64,000 bases of DNA from Collinsella sp. BA40 (GTDB taxonomy: Bacteria; Actinomycetota; Coriobacteriia; Coriobacteriales; Coriobacteriaceae): assembly GCF_008014645.1 (NCBI RefSeq), contig NZ_VOWY01000002.1:1-64000 (forward strand), in the 5' to 3' direction. Below are positions 1 through 8,955 of the stretch, piece by piece (positions within the stretch are counted from its first letter, which is position 1; each line of letters opens with the position of its first letter). The notes under the pieces were generated by a model. The model did not search any database. It saw nothing but the letters and a program-made list of their open reading frames with translations, and was not told the DNA's origin. A program made the translations under genes and the position numbers.

Positions 1-302
1 TCAAGGTACGCGCCGGGCGGTCCTCCTCGGAGCCGCGCGGCGGGGATTAATAATGCCATAGCGCCCGGGGGCCGTCCAGGGCGGCGGCGCTCCTCCACGA
101 GACGTACACAACTGGGTGCCCGGGCGTCCCGGAGGGGCTGCGCTGGCCGCCCCTCCCATGCCGGGGGCTGTTCACAGACAGGGGATCCCCGCGCCCGCTA
201 AACCTTCCCCGCCTAGGAGGTCCCTGGCGGGGCGCCCCGGTGCACGGCGCGACCGGGCCCACGTCGCCGCAGCCCCCTTTATGGCGGAACGGGCGCCAGC
301 AA
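1..302. other. Left-edge intergenic region, no gene seen
   Basis: About 300 bases at the left edge hold no reading frame that I can support. The frames that are open here are GC-driven and show no recognisable protein. Everything between the edge and the first gene on the minus strand looks like downstream untranslated sequence ending in two hairpins. Confidence 0.5.
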
Positions 303-340
303 ACGAAAGAAAGGGGCCCTCCCGCCAGGAGGACCCCTTC
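303..340 (-). terminator. Second hairpin downstream of the muramidase-like gene
   Basis: Arms at 311-322 and 328-339 pair with one mismatch, and on the minus strand the stem is followed by TTTCTTTCG. It lies about 45 bases beyond a first, better hairpin, so it is probably a back-up terminator for the same minus-strand gene. Confidence 0.55.
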
Positions 341-382
341 CGTGGCACCGATGTCGCCATCAGCCGCCTATCTATATATATG

Positions 383-421
383 AAAAACTCCCGTCTGCGA
401 TATTGCACGCAGACGGGAGTT
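383..421 (-). terminator. Rho-independent terminator
   Basis: A near-perfect stem (AACTCCCGTCTGCG and its complement, with a loop of about 8 bases) is followed by TTTTT on the minus strand. It lies about 35 bases after the stop of the secreted muramidase-like gene. Confidence 0.85.
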
Positions 422-454
422 CACTGTAAAGACCCTGCGGCAGCTGACGCCTTG

Positions 455-2206
455 CTACGAATGGTCGGCATCGCCTTCGTCGCGGCCCAGGGCGACGGCC
501 GCGGTACCCGCAGCAGAGAGAACAGTGGCTGCGATAGCCGCCACGCCTGCCATGTCGAACGTCTGCGGCAGCGCCTCTGCCCTAGCGACGTCGCTGGCGT
601 CCGGGGCGGGCTCGGCCGCGATCTGCTGCTCGACCTTGGTCCACTTGGCCGCCACATATATATCAGTGGTGACGGGAGCGCTCGGATCGAACTGCTCGCC
701 ATAAGTGCGCGTCGCACGGTCGTACAGATACCAGCCATCAAACGCATAGCCCTCATACACCGGAGCCGCAGGCAGCTGATGCGCATCGGCGAACGCGGCA
801 TTGCGTGCAACTACGAACTCGGTATTAGGAGTAAGGGGGTCGTAGTCGTCAAATACCACCGCAAACTGCTGAGCGCTTTCGGGGGCGTCTTCGCCGGACT
901 GTTCGGCTCCCGCACCCGGAACCATCTCGACCTCGGGCGTAGGATCGACTTCGGGCTTCGAGGACCCGGCATCATCGCCTTGGCCCAAGCCCTCGCTCTG
1001 GCCAGGAGCGTCGGCATCTCCCTGGTCCGTGGGTCCATTTTCGATGTCACCCGGCGTTCCCTGCAAGTCGTTGTCGTCCTGGGGAAGCTCGGGGAGCACG
1101 TCGTTTCCGGGGCCGTTTTGCGGACGCTCGGAATCACCCTCGATAGCACCATGATCCTGGCCATCGCCCTCGGGCGCCTCCGTGTCAGTGGAGCCGTTGC
1201 CGGCACCGGCATCCGGGGCCTGATCCGTGGCCCCCTGATCCGTATCGGTATTGGCATCGGGATTCTGGGGCGTCTCCGGCTCATTGGGCGTAGGCGGCAC
1301 GATGGGAGCCTGCTGCTCGGCCTCGTGCTGCTCGACATATCCAAGGCAGACGCGCTTCTCCTGCTTATAGCGATTCACGTAGCCTGCGGCATACGCATGA
1401 TTTTTCCCTGCTCCCGAGGAGAAGTAATCGATCACGGCGTCGCATAGCGCGGTGACCATCTCGCGGTCGCTCATGCCCTCGTTAAGCTTGGCCGCAGTGA
1501 AGAACTTTTGGACGCCGCCCGAGCCATAGAGGTTGCACATACCCCATGCGAGGCCCTTCACGCAGTCCGCACGGCCGCTGATATCGACGCCGTAGGTCGA
1601 AGCGAGCAACCGCTCGACGGGCTTGTAGTAGTTATTGTAGGAATAGCCATCCTGCAGTGCGGCGAATTCCTGGGGGTCCGCGGCATAGGCTGCATGCCAT
1701 GCATCGTTAGCCAAGCGGCCGATCTCTGTAAGGGCCTTGTTCGCGCTGTCGTAGATAGGAGCCGTCTTCAGTTCGTCGCCGCGCTCGACCACGGCTTGGA
1801 ACATGCTGTACTTGACCGGGTCGTAGCTATAGACCGACTCGATGAACGGCACGAGCGCATAACGGCGATCGAACTGGTAGTACCCCATCGCGTTATAGCC
1901 GTCGCCGTATGAAAAGCCCTGATCGTAGTTGCAATTACTCTCGAACCGCGTGAAATACTTCATCTCGTCCGAGATAGCCGCCACGGCGCGGGTGTCCACC
2001 GCGGCGAGCTCTATGGCAACCTGCGACATCGAACCGTTATCGAACTCATCCGTACGATCGAAATCGCTCGGAGCCGGCAGGTTGCGCTGCGCAGCATCCT
2101 CCGCCTGGCCGCTCGCGGTGGTAGCAAGGGCGGGAACGCTCAGGCATCCAAACGTAAGCGTGAGCGTGAGTCCTGCGACGACCGCTTTGTTGCGGGGCTT
2201 TGCCAT
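455..2206 (-). CDS. Secreted muramidase-like protein with InlB B-repeat domain
   Basis: A 583-residue exported protein. It has a signal peptide (basic start, hydrophobic stretch to about residue 30, cleavage near ALA-TTA). A globular domain at about 60-290 contains Glu in FESNCNYDQG, a GDGYNAMGYYQF segment and several Cys, in the style of lysozyme or transglycosylase folds that begin with a Glu and a GxYQ motif; this assignment is tentative. A Pro/Asp/Glu-rich linker (about 295-425) leads to an InlB B-repeat-like domain (about 445-525, with YEGYAFDGWY). The C-terminus has LPQTF, a hydrophobic helix and an acidic tail, which looks like a sortase signal with Gly replaced by Phe. A DasR/NagR-type palindrome lies upstream at 2275-2290. 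Confidence 0.7.
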   Translation of the reverse strand: MAKPRNKAVVAGLTLTLTFGCLSVPALATTASGQAEDAAQRNLPAPSDFDRTDEFDNGSMSQVAIELAAVDTRAVAAISDEMKYFTRFESNCNYDQGFSYGDGYNAMGYYQFDRRYALVPFIESVYSYDPVKYSMFQAVVERGDELKTAPIYDSANKALTEIGRLANDAWHAAYAADPQEFAALQDGYSYNNYYKPVERLLASTYGVDISGRADCVKGLAWGMCNLYGSGGVQKFFTAAKLNEGMSDREMVTALCDAVIDYFSSGAGKNHAYAAGYVNRYKQEKRVCLGYVEQHEAEQQAPIVPPTPNEPETPQNPDANTDTDQGATDQAPDAGAGNGSTDTEAPEGDGQDHGAIEGDSERPQNGPGNDVLPELPQDDNDLQGTPGDIENGPTDQGDADAPGQSEGLGQGDDAGSSKPEVDPTPEVEMVPGAGAEQSGEDAPESAQQFAVVFDDYDPLTPNTEFVVARNAAFADAHQLPAAPVYEGYAFDGWYLYDRATRTYGEQFDPSAPVTTDIYVAAKWTKVEQQIAAEPAPDASDVARAEALPQTFDMAGVAAIAATVLSAAGTAAVALGRDEGDADHS

Positions 2207-2274
2207 GTATCCTCCTTGATCTGATCCCCATGGGATCGAGCGTGCTTAAGAGCGTACCCAGGCCATTTTCCCGG

Positions 2275-2290
2275 ACTGGTGTAGACCAGT
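2275..2290. promoter_or_regulatory. DasR/NagR-like (dre) operator candidate
   Basis: The sequence ACTGGTGTAGACCAGT is an inverted repeat ACTGGT-N4-ACCAGT. It matches the known dre consensus of GntR/HutC regulators such as DasR and NagR (ACTGGTCTAGACCACT-like) at nearly every position. It sits about 70 bases upstream of the start of the secreted muramidase-like gene. Regulation by an amino-sugar phosphate is an inference; no such regulator gene is in the window. Confidence 0.5.
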
Positions 2291-2401
2291 ATGGCAAGAG
2301 GCTCCGTGGCGCACAAGAAACAACCCGGCCCGCTCGAAAAAATCCACGGGCACCTTTCCGAGCGCTGGAACGAGGGGGTTCCGACAGCGGCGTCCAAGCC
2401 G

Positions 2402-2462
2402 GCATGCGAAGCGCGGAGCCTCTTTGAGGCGATGGCCCGAATACCCCGGAACCCCGCATGCC
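2402..2462 (-). other. Structured segment after ilvE
   Basis: An outer 7-bp stem (GCATGCG at 2402-2408 with CGCATGC at 2456-2462) encloses a tight hairpin, GCCTC-TTT-GAGGC, at 2418-2430. There is no long U-tract, so it may be a weak ilvE terminator or part of the leader of the next gene. I could not match it to a known riboswitch. Confidence 0.35.
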
Positions 2463-2489
2463 GGCCGCGCGCAATCGAGGCAAGCGCTC

Positions 2490-3530
2490 TTACGAGCAGA
2501 TGGTGCGGACCCATCCATGCACGTCCTCGATGGTACCCGCCTGAATGCCCGTGAGCGTCTCGCGCAAGCGCCTCATCACCGGACCAGACGACTCGTGCCC
2601 ATCCTCGAACACAACGACCGTATCGCCGTCGTGGATTTCGCCCACGGGACTAATGACCGCCGCCGTACCACACAGACCGCACTCGACGAAGGCGCCCGAA
2701 ACCACCTCGGTCCACGCAACCGGTCGCTCGTCCACCGCGATACCCAGGTCCTGCGCCACCTGCACCAGCGAACGGCGCGTGATGGACGGCAGGATGGAAT
2801 CGGTGTGCGAGACCGGCACCACCAGCACGCCGTCCCTATCCACGAACAGCACGTTCGCTCCGCCGGTCTCCTCCACGTACGTACGGGACTCCGAATCGAG
2901 ATACAGGTTCTCGGCATAGCCGGCCGCATGGGCGTCCATACCGGGCTTGAGGCTCATCGCGTAGTTGAGGCCCGCCTTGATGTTGCCCGTACCATGGGGC
3001 GCCGCGCGATCATAGGGCGATACGCACAGCTTCACCGCCGTGTCACCGCCCTTGAAGTACGGCCCGACCGGCGTCACAAGGATGCGGAACTGGTACTCGG
3101 TCGCGGGTTTGACGCCGATGACGTCGCCCGTGGCGATCATGAGCGGGCGCACGTACAGGGTCGCGCCCGAACCGAACGGCGGAACCCAGGCGGCGTTCGC
3201 GCGCACCACCTGCTCGACCGCCTCGACGAACCGGTCCTGTGGAAAGGCGGGCATGACCAGGCGCTCGGCTGAATCGGCCATGCGCTGGGCATTCATATCC
3301 GGTCGAAAGCACACGATGCGGCCATCTTGCGTCGTATAGGCCTTGAGCCCCTCGAAGACCTCCTGGCAATAGTGAAAGATTCCCGCGCATTCCGAAAGCG
3401 CGATGGTATGGTCGCTCGTCAGGGCCCCTTCGTCCCACGCCCCGTCCTTGTAATTGGACACGTAGCTGTAGTCCGTCTTTCGATAGCTGAAATCCAGGCT
3501 CCCCCAGTCCAAGTCCTTCTTCTCCGTCAT
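2490..3530 (-). CDS. ilvE: Branched-chain amino acid aminotransferase
   Basis: A PLP-dependent fold-type IV aminotransferase that interconverts Leu, Ile and Val with their 2-oxo acids, using glutamate/2-oxoglutarate. About 346 residues is normal for the class with an N-terminal extension. FHYCQEVFEGLKAY, RPDMNAQRM, the PLP-lysine region GNIKAGLNYA (about residue 186), the Glu motif EETGGANVLFV and GTAAVISPV are all visible. The ATG at 3530 is preferred over the adjacent upstream GTG because GGGGAG lies 7 bases before it. It is single-gene, not beside other ilv or leu genes. Confidence 0.93.
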   Translation of the reverse strand: MTEKKDLDWGSLDFSYRKTDYSYVSNYKDGAWDEGALTSDHTIALSECAGIFHYCQEVFEGLKAYTTQDGRIVCFRPDMNAQRMADSAERLVMPAFPQDRFVEAVEQVVRANAAWVPPFGSGATLYVRPLMIATGDVIGVKPATEYQFRILVTPVGPYFKGGDTAVKLCVSPYDRAAPHGTGNIKAGLNYAMSLKPGMDAHAAGYAENLYLDSESRTYVEETGGANVLFVDRDGVLVVPVSHTDSILPSITRRSLVQVAQDLGIAVDERPVAWTEVVSGAFVECGLCGTAAVISPVGEIHDGDTVVVFEDGHESSGPVMRRLRETLTGIQAGTIEDVHGWVRTICS

Positions 3531-3727
3531 CACAGGTCTCCCCTTCTCATATATACGGGTGCACGGAACGCGCGCCGCCCGACCAACCGTTGGTGGCCAT
3601 TCTACCCAGTACGCCCGCGCGCGGCGGCATGCCCTTTATTTTGCTAAAGCTGTTTGCGCACCCGAAACATTCGGCAAGCGCGATGCACGCGGCGCGAGGG
3701 CTGAGTTGTTAAACCCTAGTGATTCTC

Positions 3728-3756
3728 TCGACTTTAGAGACATATGTCGCTACCAT
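3728..3756 (+). promoter_or_regulatory. Possible sigma-70 promoter for cysE
   Basis: TCGACT and TACCAT are 17 bases apart and would place transcription start about 30 bases before the preferred cysE start. The match to TTGACA/TATAAT is moderate. An alternative -10 (TATAGA) lies near 3776. Confidence 0.35.
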
Positions 3757-3793
3757 GGCTTCATTCGAACGAGCCTATAGAAATCGAGACGCG

Positions 3794-4498
3794 ATGAGCT
3801 TTATCACCACCATCCGCGAGGACATCAAGACGGTGCAGTCACACGACCCCGCAGCGCAGAGCGCGCTGGTCATCTTCCTCTCCTATCCCGGCCTGCACGC
3901 AAAGTGGGCCCATACCCCCGAACACTGGCTGTGGAACCACGGCATGTGCGGCCTGGCGCGGGTGATGTCGCAGCTCACGCGATTCTTCACCGGCGTCGAG
4001 ATCCATCCCGCCGCGCAGATCGGGCGCCGCCTCTTCATCGACCACGCCATGGGCGTGGTAATAGGCGAGACCACGGTGGTAGGCGACGACTGCGTTCTAT
4101 ACCAGGGCGTCACGCTGGGAGGCACCGGCAAGGAAACCGGAAAGCGCCATCCCACGCTGGGCGACCGCGTCACGGTGGGCACGGGCGCCAAGGTCCTGGG
4201 CAACATCCAGATCGGTGACGATGTCAAAATCGGCGGCAACTCCGTGGTGGTAAAGGACGTGCCGGCCGAATCCACCGTGGTGGGCGTTCCGGGGCGCGTG
4301 GTGCGCCGCGCCGGCTGCCGCGTGCTGGGCGACACGCTCGACGCGCGCGACCATCGCGAGAGCATGCCCGACCCCGTGCAAGAGCAATCCCTCATCAACC
4401 GCGAGTGCATCGCCGGGAACCAGCGCCGCATCTGCGAACTCGAACGCCAGGTGGCCGAGCTCACCGCGCTCGTGCGGCAGCTCGCCGAAGAGCGATAG
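3794..4498 (+). CDS. cysE: Serine O-acetyltransferase
   Basis: It catalyses the first step of cysteine synthesis, acetyl-CoA plus L-serine to O-acetylserine. About 234 residues from Met at MSFITTIREDI, which matches the usual family N-terminus; in-frame Met codons further upstream would only add an atypical extension. An alpha-helical SATase domain (HPAAQIGRRLFIDHAMGVVI, with catalytic-region His/Asp) precedes the left-handed beta-helix hexapeptide repeats (GDDCVLYQGVTLGGTG). A further 40 residues at the C-terminus, rich in Glu/Arg, look like a short coiled coil, not the usual CysK-binding tail. No cysK is adjacent. The gene is convergent with the ABC exporter genes. Confidence 0.93.
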   Translation: MSFITTIREDIKTVQSHDPAAQSALVIFLSYPGLHAKWAHTPEHWLWNHGMCGLARVMSQLTRFFTGVEIHPAAQIGRRLFIDHAMGVVIGETTVVGDDCVLYQGVTLGGTGKETGKRHPTLGDRVTVGTGAKVLGNIQIGDDVKIGGNSVVVKDVPAESTVVGVPGRVVRRAGCRVLGDTLDARDHRESMPDPVQEQSLINRECIAGNQRRICELERQVAELTALVRQLAEER

Positions 4499-4588
4499 CG
4501 GCGGTCGCGGCGGGCTGCTCGCCCGGCACCTGCATGTCCGGCGCCAGCCACGCAGATAGGCGTATGCGCCAACAACCAACCCATATGC

Positions 4589-4625
4589 AACGACGGCGCC
4601 CGGAATACACCGGGCGCCGTCGTTT
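4589..4625. terminator. Bidirectional terminator between cysE and ABC exporter
   Basis: A perfect 15-bp stem (AACGACGGCGCCCGG and complement) with a short loop, flanked by T-rich sequence on both strands. It lies between two convergent genes. Confidence 0.8.
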
Positions 4626-4662
4626 GATGCGGCAGATTACTGTCTTGAAACTCAGGGCGCGC

Positions 4663-6606
4663 CTACATGAACTGCGAGCGATACAGCTCGGCGTAGGCGC
4701 CGTCGGCCGCAAGCAGCTCGGCATGGGTACCCTGCTCGATGATCGTGCCCGACTCCATCACCAAGATGAGGTCGGCATCCACGATGGTGGACAGGCGATG
4801 TGCGATCACGAAGCTCGTGCGGCCGTGCATGAGCGCCTCCATCGCACGGACAATCGCCTGCTCGGTGCGCGTATCCACGCTCGACGTGGCCTCATCCAAA
4901 ATGAGGATCTTGGGGTCGCACAGCATCGCGCGGGCGATGGTGAGCAGCTGCCGTTGGCCCTGGCTGATGTTCTCGGCATCGTTGGCCACGTGCGTATCGT
5001 AACCGTGCGGCATCGTGCGCACGAAGAAATCCACATGCGCCGCGCGCGCCGCGCATTCGATCTCGTCGCGGGTAGCATCGGGCTTGCCATACGCGATGTT
5101 CTCCGCGATAGTGCCGTCGAACAGCCATGCGTCCTGCAGCACCATACCGAAGTTGCTGCGCAGCTCGCCGCGGTCCATCTGGCGCGTATCGACGCCGTCG
5201 AGCGTGATATGGCCGCCGTCGACCTCGTAGAAGCGCATGAGCAGGTTGATAAGCGTCGTCTTGCCCGCACCCGTAGCACCCACGATCGCGATCTTCTGAC
5301 CAGGCTCCGCCGTGAACGATACGTCGCGCATGAGCGGCTTGTCCGGCGCATAGCCGAAGCGCACATGCTGGAAGTCGATGCGCCCCTGCACCGGGCGGCT
5401 CACGTGTGCCGCCAACGCGGGCGCGGGCTCGGGATCGATCTCGGGCTCGTCGAGAATGTCGAACACGCGCTCCACCGAGGCGAGCGCGCTCTGCAGCGTG
5501 TTGATGGTCATGGACATCTGCGTAAGCGGCTCGGATGCTTGGTTGATGTACTGGAAGAACGCCTGGAAGATGCCGATGGTGATCTGCCCCGCGATAAGCA
5601 TGCCGCAGCCGATAACCGCGATGGCCACCTGCGACAGACGGCCGATGAATCGAATGGCCGGGCCCGTGGCGTTGGTGAGGAAGTCGGCGCGGCGGCTCGA
5701 ATCGGCGAGCTTCTGCGCCAGGTCGTGGATCTCTTCGGAGCTCTGGCGCTCGCGGTTGAACGCACGAATGACCACGCGGCCGCTATAGGCTTCCTCCACG
5801 GCGCCCGTGAGATGACCCACCCACTTCTGGCGCTCAGCCGCGAGCTCGAGGTTGCGGCGCGCCGTGAGCTTGGTCACCAGCACCGAAAGCAGCGAGAACG
5901 CCAGGAAGACGCAGGCCAGCAGCGGACTGTAGACGAACATCATCACCACGGCGCCGGTCACGCCGCCGATAGCCATGAGCAGGCGCAGCAAGCCGGTCTG
6001 CAGCACCTCGGACATCTTATCGAGGTCGTTGGTGGCGCGGCTCACCACCTCGCCGGGACGGTGCGCGTCGAAGAACGCCAACGGCAAGCGGTTCATCTTG
6101 GCCGCGAGCTTGTTGCGCAACGACAGGTTGAGCCGCTCGGCAAAGCCGGCCATCACGAAGCACTGCACGGTATAGAAGACCGCTGCAAGCGTCCAGACCG
6201 CCAGGTAGACCACGATGGCGCGCCCGCCGGTCTCCCAGCCCACGGTAAACGAGCGGCCCTGCGCGAAGGCATCTTGGATGTTCGCCCACAGGATGTCGAT
6301 GACGCGCGCCGAAAACGCCGGCGCCGCTACCGAGAACCCCGTGTACAGCACGATGGAGATAAGTACGAGGACGAAGCGCCAGTGCTGATCTTTGGCCTCG
6401 TGCCACAGCCGGGCCACCGTGCGCTTGATGTCGCGCGGCACCTCGGGCGCATCGTCGTCGGACCGGGCGCCGTCGGCCCCGCCCGTCGACGCGGGCGATG
6501 CCTCCTCGCGGGTCTCCTCCGCATGCGCCGCCGCCTCGCGAACCATCTGCCCTTCCAGTTGCTCGACCTGGTCCAGGCCGTTCATCTTGTCGAATTGCTC
6601 CGCCAC
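4663..6606 (-). CDS. ABC exporter half-transporter, catalytic-Glu subunit
   Basis: A fused membrane and ATPase subunit of a heterodimeric ABC exporter (647 residues). An acidic N-terminal tail of about 60 residues precedes six transmembrane helices (about 75-370). The ATPase domain has Walker A GATGAGKTT, an ISQGQRQ signature, Walker B ILILDEATSSVD with the catalytic Glu, and switch His in AHRLST. The likely start is GTG at 6606, with GGGAGG upstream. It begins one base after the stop of the partner gene, so the two are co-translated. The partner has a degenerate ATP site, so they form an asymmetric pair. The substrate is not evident; MarR control suggests a drug or lipid-like compound. Confidence 0.9.
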   Translation of the reverse strand: MAEQFDKMNGLDQVEQLEGQMVREAAAHAEETREEASPASTGGADGARSDDDAPEVPRDIKRTVARLWHEAKDQHWRFVLVLISIVLYTGFSVAAPAFSARVIDILWANIQDAFAQGRSFTVGWETGGRAIVVYLAVWTLAAVFYTVQCFVMAGFAERLNLSLRNKLAAKMNRLPLAFFDAHRPGEVVSRATNDLDKMSEVLQTGLLRLLMAIGGVTGAVVMMFVYSPLLACVFLAFSLLSVLVTKLTARRNLELAAERQKWVGHLTGAVEEAYSGRVVIRAFNRERQSSEEIHDLAQKLADSSRRADFLTNATGPAIRFIGRLSQVAIAVIGCGMLIAGQITIGIFQAFFQYINQASEPLTQMSMTINTLQSALASVERVFDILDEPEIDPEPAPALAAHVSRPVQGRIDFQHVRFGYAPDKPLMRDVSFTAEPGQKIAIVGATGAGKTTLINLLMRFYEVDGGHITLDGVDTRQMDRGELRSNFGMVLQDAWLFDGTIAENIAYGKPDATRDEIECAARAAHVDFFVRTMPHGYDTHVANDAENISQGQRQLLTIARAMLCDPKILILDEATSSVDTRTEQAIVRAMEALMHGRTSFVIAHRLSTIVDADLILVMESGTIIEQGTHAELLAADGAYAELYRSQFM

Positions 6607-6607
6607 G

Positions 6608-8341
6608 TTACTCGCCTCCCTTCATCTGCGAACGAGCGATATCTTGATACACCGCGCAGGTCTCCATGAGCTCCTCGTGCGTGCCCTTGCCCTCGATATG
6701 GCCGTCCTTCAGCACGATGATCTGATCGGCATGCAGGATGGTTGAGATGCGTTGGGCGATGATGAGCACGGCCGCGTCGCTCGTCTCGGGAACCAAGGCG
6801 CGGCGCAGGGCCGCATCGGTCTTGAAATCCAGCGCGGAAAAGCTGTCATCGAAGATATACAGGTCAGCGCGCTTCATGAGCGCACGGGCGATGGACAGGC
6901 GCTGGCGCTGTCCGCCCGAGAAGTTGGCGCCGCCCTGGGCCACGGGCGACTCGAGTCCCTGGGGCAGATCGAACACGAACTCGCTTTGCGCCACCGTGAG
7001 CGCGTGGCGCATGGCATCCTCGTCGGCATCCTCGTTGCCGTAGCGAAGGTTGCTCGCCACCGTGCCGGAGAACAGCCAGGCTTTCTGCGGCACGTACGAG
7101 ATGGCGCCGCGCAGCTCGTGCTGCGGCAGGTCGCGAACGTCGGCACCGCAGAAGCGCACCGCGCCGCCCGTCACGTCATGCAGGCGCAGCAGCATCTTGG
7201 CGATGGTCGACTTGCCCGAACCGGTCGAGCCGATGATGGCCGTCGTCTGCCCGCGCTTGCAGGCAAAGCTGAGGTCGTGCAGGGTGTCCTCGTCTGCATC
7301 GTCGAAGCGGAAGGAGGCGTGGTCGAACACGGCCACGTCCTCGGACGCGCGGTCCGCCTCCGCAGCACCCGCGCGCTCTCCCGCCCCGTCCACGATCTCG
7401 GGCTCAAGGTCGATAACGGCGGCGGCACGATCCAGGCACGCCTTGGCGCGCGGCAGCGTGAGCGCCACGATCTGCGCCATCATAACGAAGAAGAGGATGA
7501 GCATCGCGTATTCGAGCACCGCCGTGACGCTGGCGATCTGCATCGCATGCGCGCCCACGCGGTTGCCGCCCAGCCACAACAGGGCGACCTCGGCGATGTT
7601 CATGAAGAAGAACGCCGAGCAATCAAGCCCCGCGAACAGCAGGTTCACCTTGATGGCGCGGTCGGCATAGCTCGTGAAGACCTCGTCCAGGCGGCGCTCG
7701 GCATGGCGCTCCTTGTTGAAGGCGCGGATCACGCGGGCGCCAACGATGCTCTCGCGCAGCACCACGTTCATGCGGTCGATGAGCTTTTGCAGGCTCATGA
7801 AGATGGGCGCCGCCTTGGCCACCGTCACCACGGCGATGGCGAGCACGATGGCCACGACCACCGCCAGCAGGATGCCCATCTGGTAGTCGATCATGCACGC
7901 CATGACGATGCCCGCCACCGACAGGAACGGAACGGGCAGCACGAGCTGAATCGTGGCGATGATGGACTGCTGGATCACGTTGGCGTCGTTGAGCGTGCGG
8001 GTGATCATGGAGCCCGTGCCGAAGCGCTCGAAATCGCTGCTCGAGAACTGCAGCGACGCGTCGTAGACGGCGTTGCGGATGTCGCGCGCCACGTTGGACG
8101 CGAGTTTGGCCGCCAGGTACGCTCCGGTCATGGCGCCGCCGCTCGCCAGCAGCGAGGCGCCCAGCATGGCCAGGCCCCCGCGCACGATGTAGTCGAAATC
8201 GCCCGTGCCGATGCCCGTGTTGATCATGTCGGCGAGCATCGTGGGCACCAGCAGCGTGCCCACGTTATCGATGAAGAGCACCAGCAGCGTGACCGCCACC
8301 AGCGCACGATAGGGTTTCATGAATCGAAATAGCAGCTTCAT
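6608..8341 (-). CDS. ABC exporter half-transporter, degenerate-site subunit
   Basis: About 577 residues: six transmembrane helices followed by an ATPase domain with Walker A GSTGSGKST, signature FSGGQRQ, Walker B LYIFDDSFSALD, and AQRIST in the switch region. The catalytic Glu is Asp and the switch His is Gln, the hallmark of the non-hydrolysing site in heterodimeric exporters. The start at 8341 is chosen because AAGGAGG lies 8 bases upstream; the ATG at 8347 would be only 2 bases from it. First of a two-gene exporter unit, with a MarR gene about 125 bases upstream on the same strand. Confidence 0.9.
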   Translation of the reverse strand: MKLLFRFMKPYRALVAVTLLVLFIDNVGTLLVPTMLADMINTGIGTGDFDYIVRGGLAMLGASLLASGGAMTGAYLAAKLASNVARDIRNAVYDASLQFSSSDFERFGTGSMITRTLNDANVIQQSIIATIQLVLPVPFLSVAGIVMACMIDYQMGILLAVVVAIVLAIAVVTVAKAAPIFMSLQKLIDRMNVVLRESIVGARVIRAFNKERHAERRLDEVFTSYADRAIKVNLLFAGLDCSAFFFMNIAEVALLWLGGNRVGAHAMQIASVTAVLEYAMLILFFVMMAQIVALTLPRAKACLDRAAAVIDLEPEIVDGAGERAGAAEADRASEDVAVFDHASFRFDDADEDTLHDLSFACKRGQTTAIIGSTGSGKSTIAKMLLRLHDVTGGAVRFCGADVRDLPQHELRGAISYVPQKAWLFSGTVASNLRYGNEDADEDAMRHALTVAQSEFVFDLPQGLESPVAQGGANFSGGQRQRLSIARALMKRADLYIFDDSFSALDFKTDAALRRALVPETSDAAVLIIAQRISTILHADQIIVLKDGHIEGKGTHEELMETCAVYQDIARSQMKGGE

Positions 8342-8466
8342 ACGCATCTCCTCCTTGCGGCGGCGCCAGGCGCTCGCCCCTCCCTCTACCTGCGGGCCAT
8401 GCCCCGCTGCCGCGCGCGCTGCAGCCGATCGAGCCGAACAGCCCGCAGCCGCGCGGATACGGCGCG

Positions 8467-8922
8467 CTACCCGCGGCCCTCGTTCATGCTCGTGAACTCG
8501 GCGTCGAGCGCCTCGGTGTACTTGTGCGCCAGCTCGAGCAGGGTTGCGCGCTCGTCCGCCGTAAGCGTGCAGAAGGCGCGGCGCTCGGCCTCGATGCCGG
8601 GCACGATGTTCTCCTTCGCAAAGACCACGCCGGCGGGCGTGAGCGACGCCTGCTTGCTCTTGCGGCTGCCGGGCTCGAACGAAAGCTCGATGAGCTCGCG
8701 CGACTCCAGCGACTTGAGCGCCGAGTTGATGGTCTGCTTGCTGTACGACCAGGCGATGGCGATGCTGCGCAGCGATGCCGTACCACCCGCGCACACCAGC
8801 TCGTACAGCATCCAGTACGCGCAGCTCGACAACCCGCAGCTCCGGGCGAACTGCCCGTATAGGCGGTCGGCCGCGTTGTAGAGGTAGTCGAGTTGTGCCG
8901 GGCTATCGATATCTGCAGCCAA
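8467..8922 (-). CDS. MarR-family regulator of the ABC exporter
   Basis: A winged-helix DNA-binding protein of about 151 residues. The recognition region is SLRSIAIAWSYSKQTINSALKSLESRELIEL, followed by the wing (GSRKSKQASLTPAG) and dimerisation helices. TTG at 8922 has GGGGAG 5 bases upstream; a GTG at 8949 in the same frame has no good ribosome site but would also encode a plausible extension. It is the first gene of the exporter unit and probably represses it through the palindrome at 8956-8967. The ligand is unknown. Confidence 0.85.
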   Translation of the reverse strand: MAADIDSPAQLDYLYNAADRLYGQFARSCGLSSCAYWMLYELVCAGGTASLRSIAIAWSYSKQTINSALKSLESRELIELSFEPGSRKSKQASLTPAGVVFAKENIVPGIEAERRAFCTLTADERATLLELAHKYTEALDAEFTSMNEGRG

Positions 8923-8955
8923 GGTGCTCCCCTTCTCCCAAACCTTCACGTTTTA

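Noticed and set aside
2207-2489. c-di-AMP (ydaO-type) riboswitch in the leader of the secreted muramidase-like gene
   Set aside because: Such riboswitches are common before wall-hydrolase genes in Actinobacteria, but the required GGGGTGAA and GACAGCTAACC-like blocks are absent.
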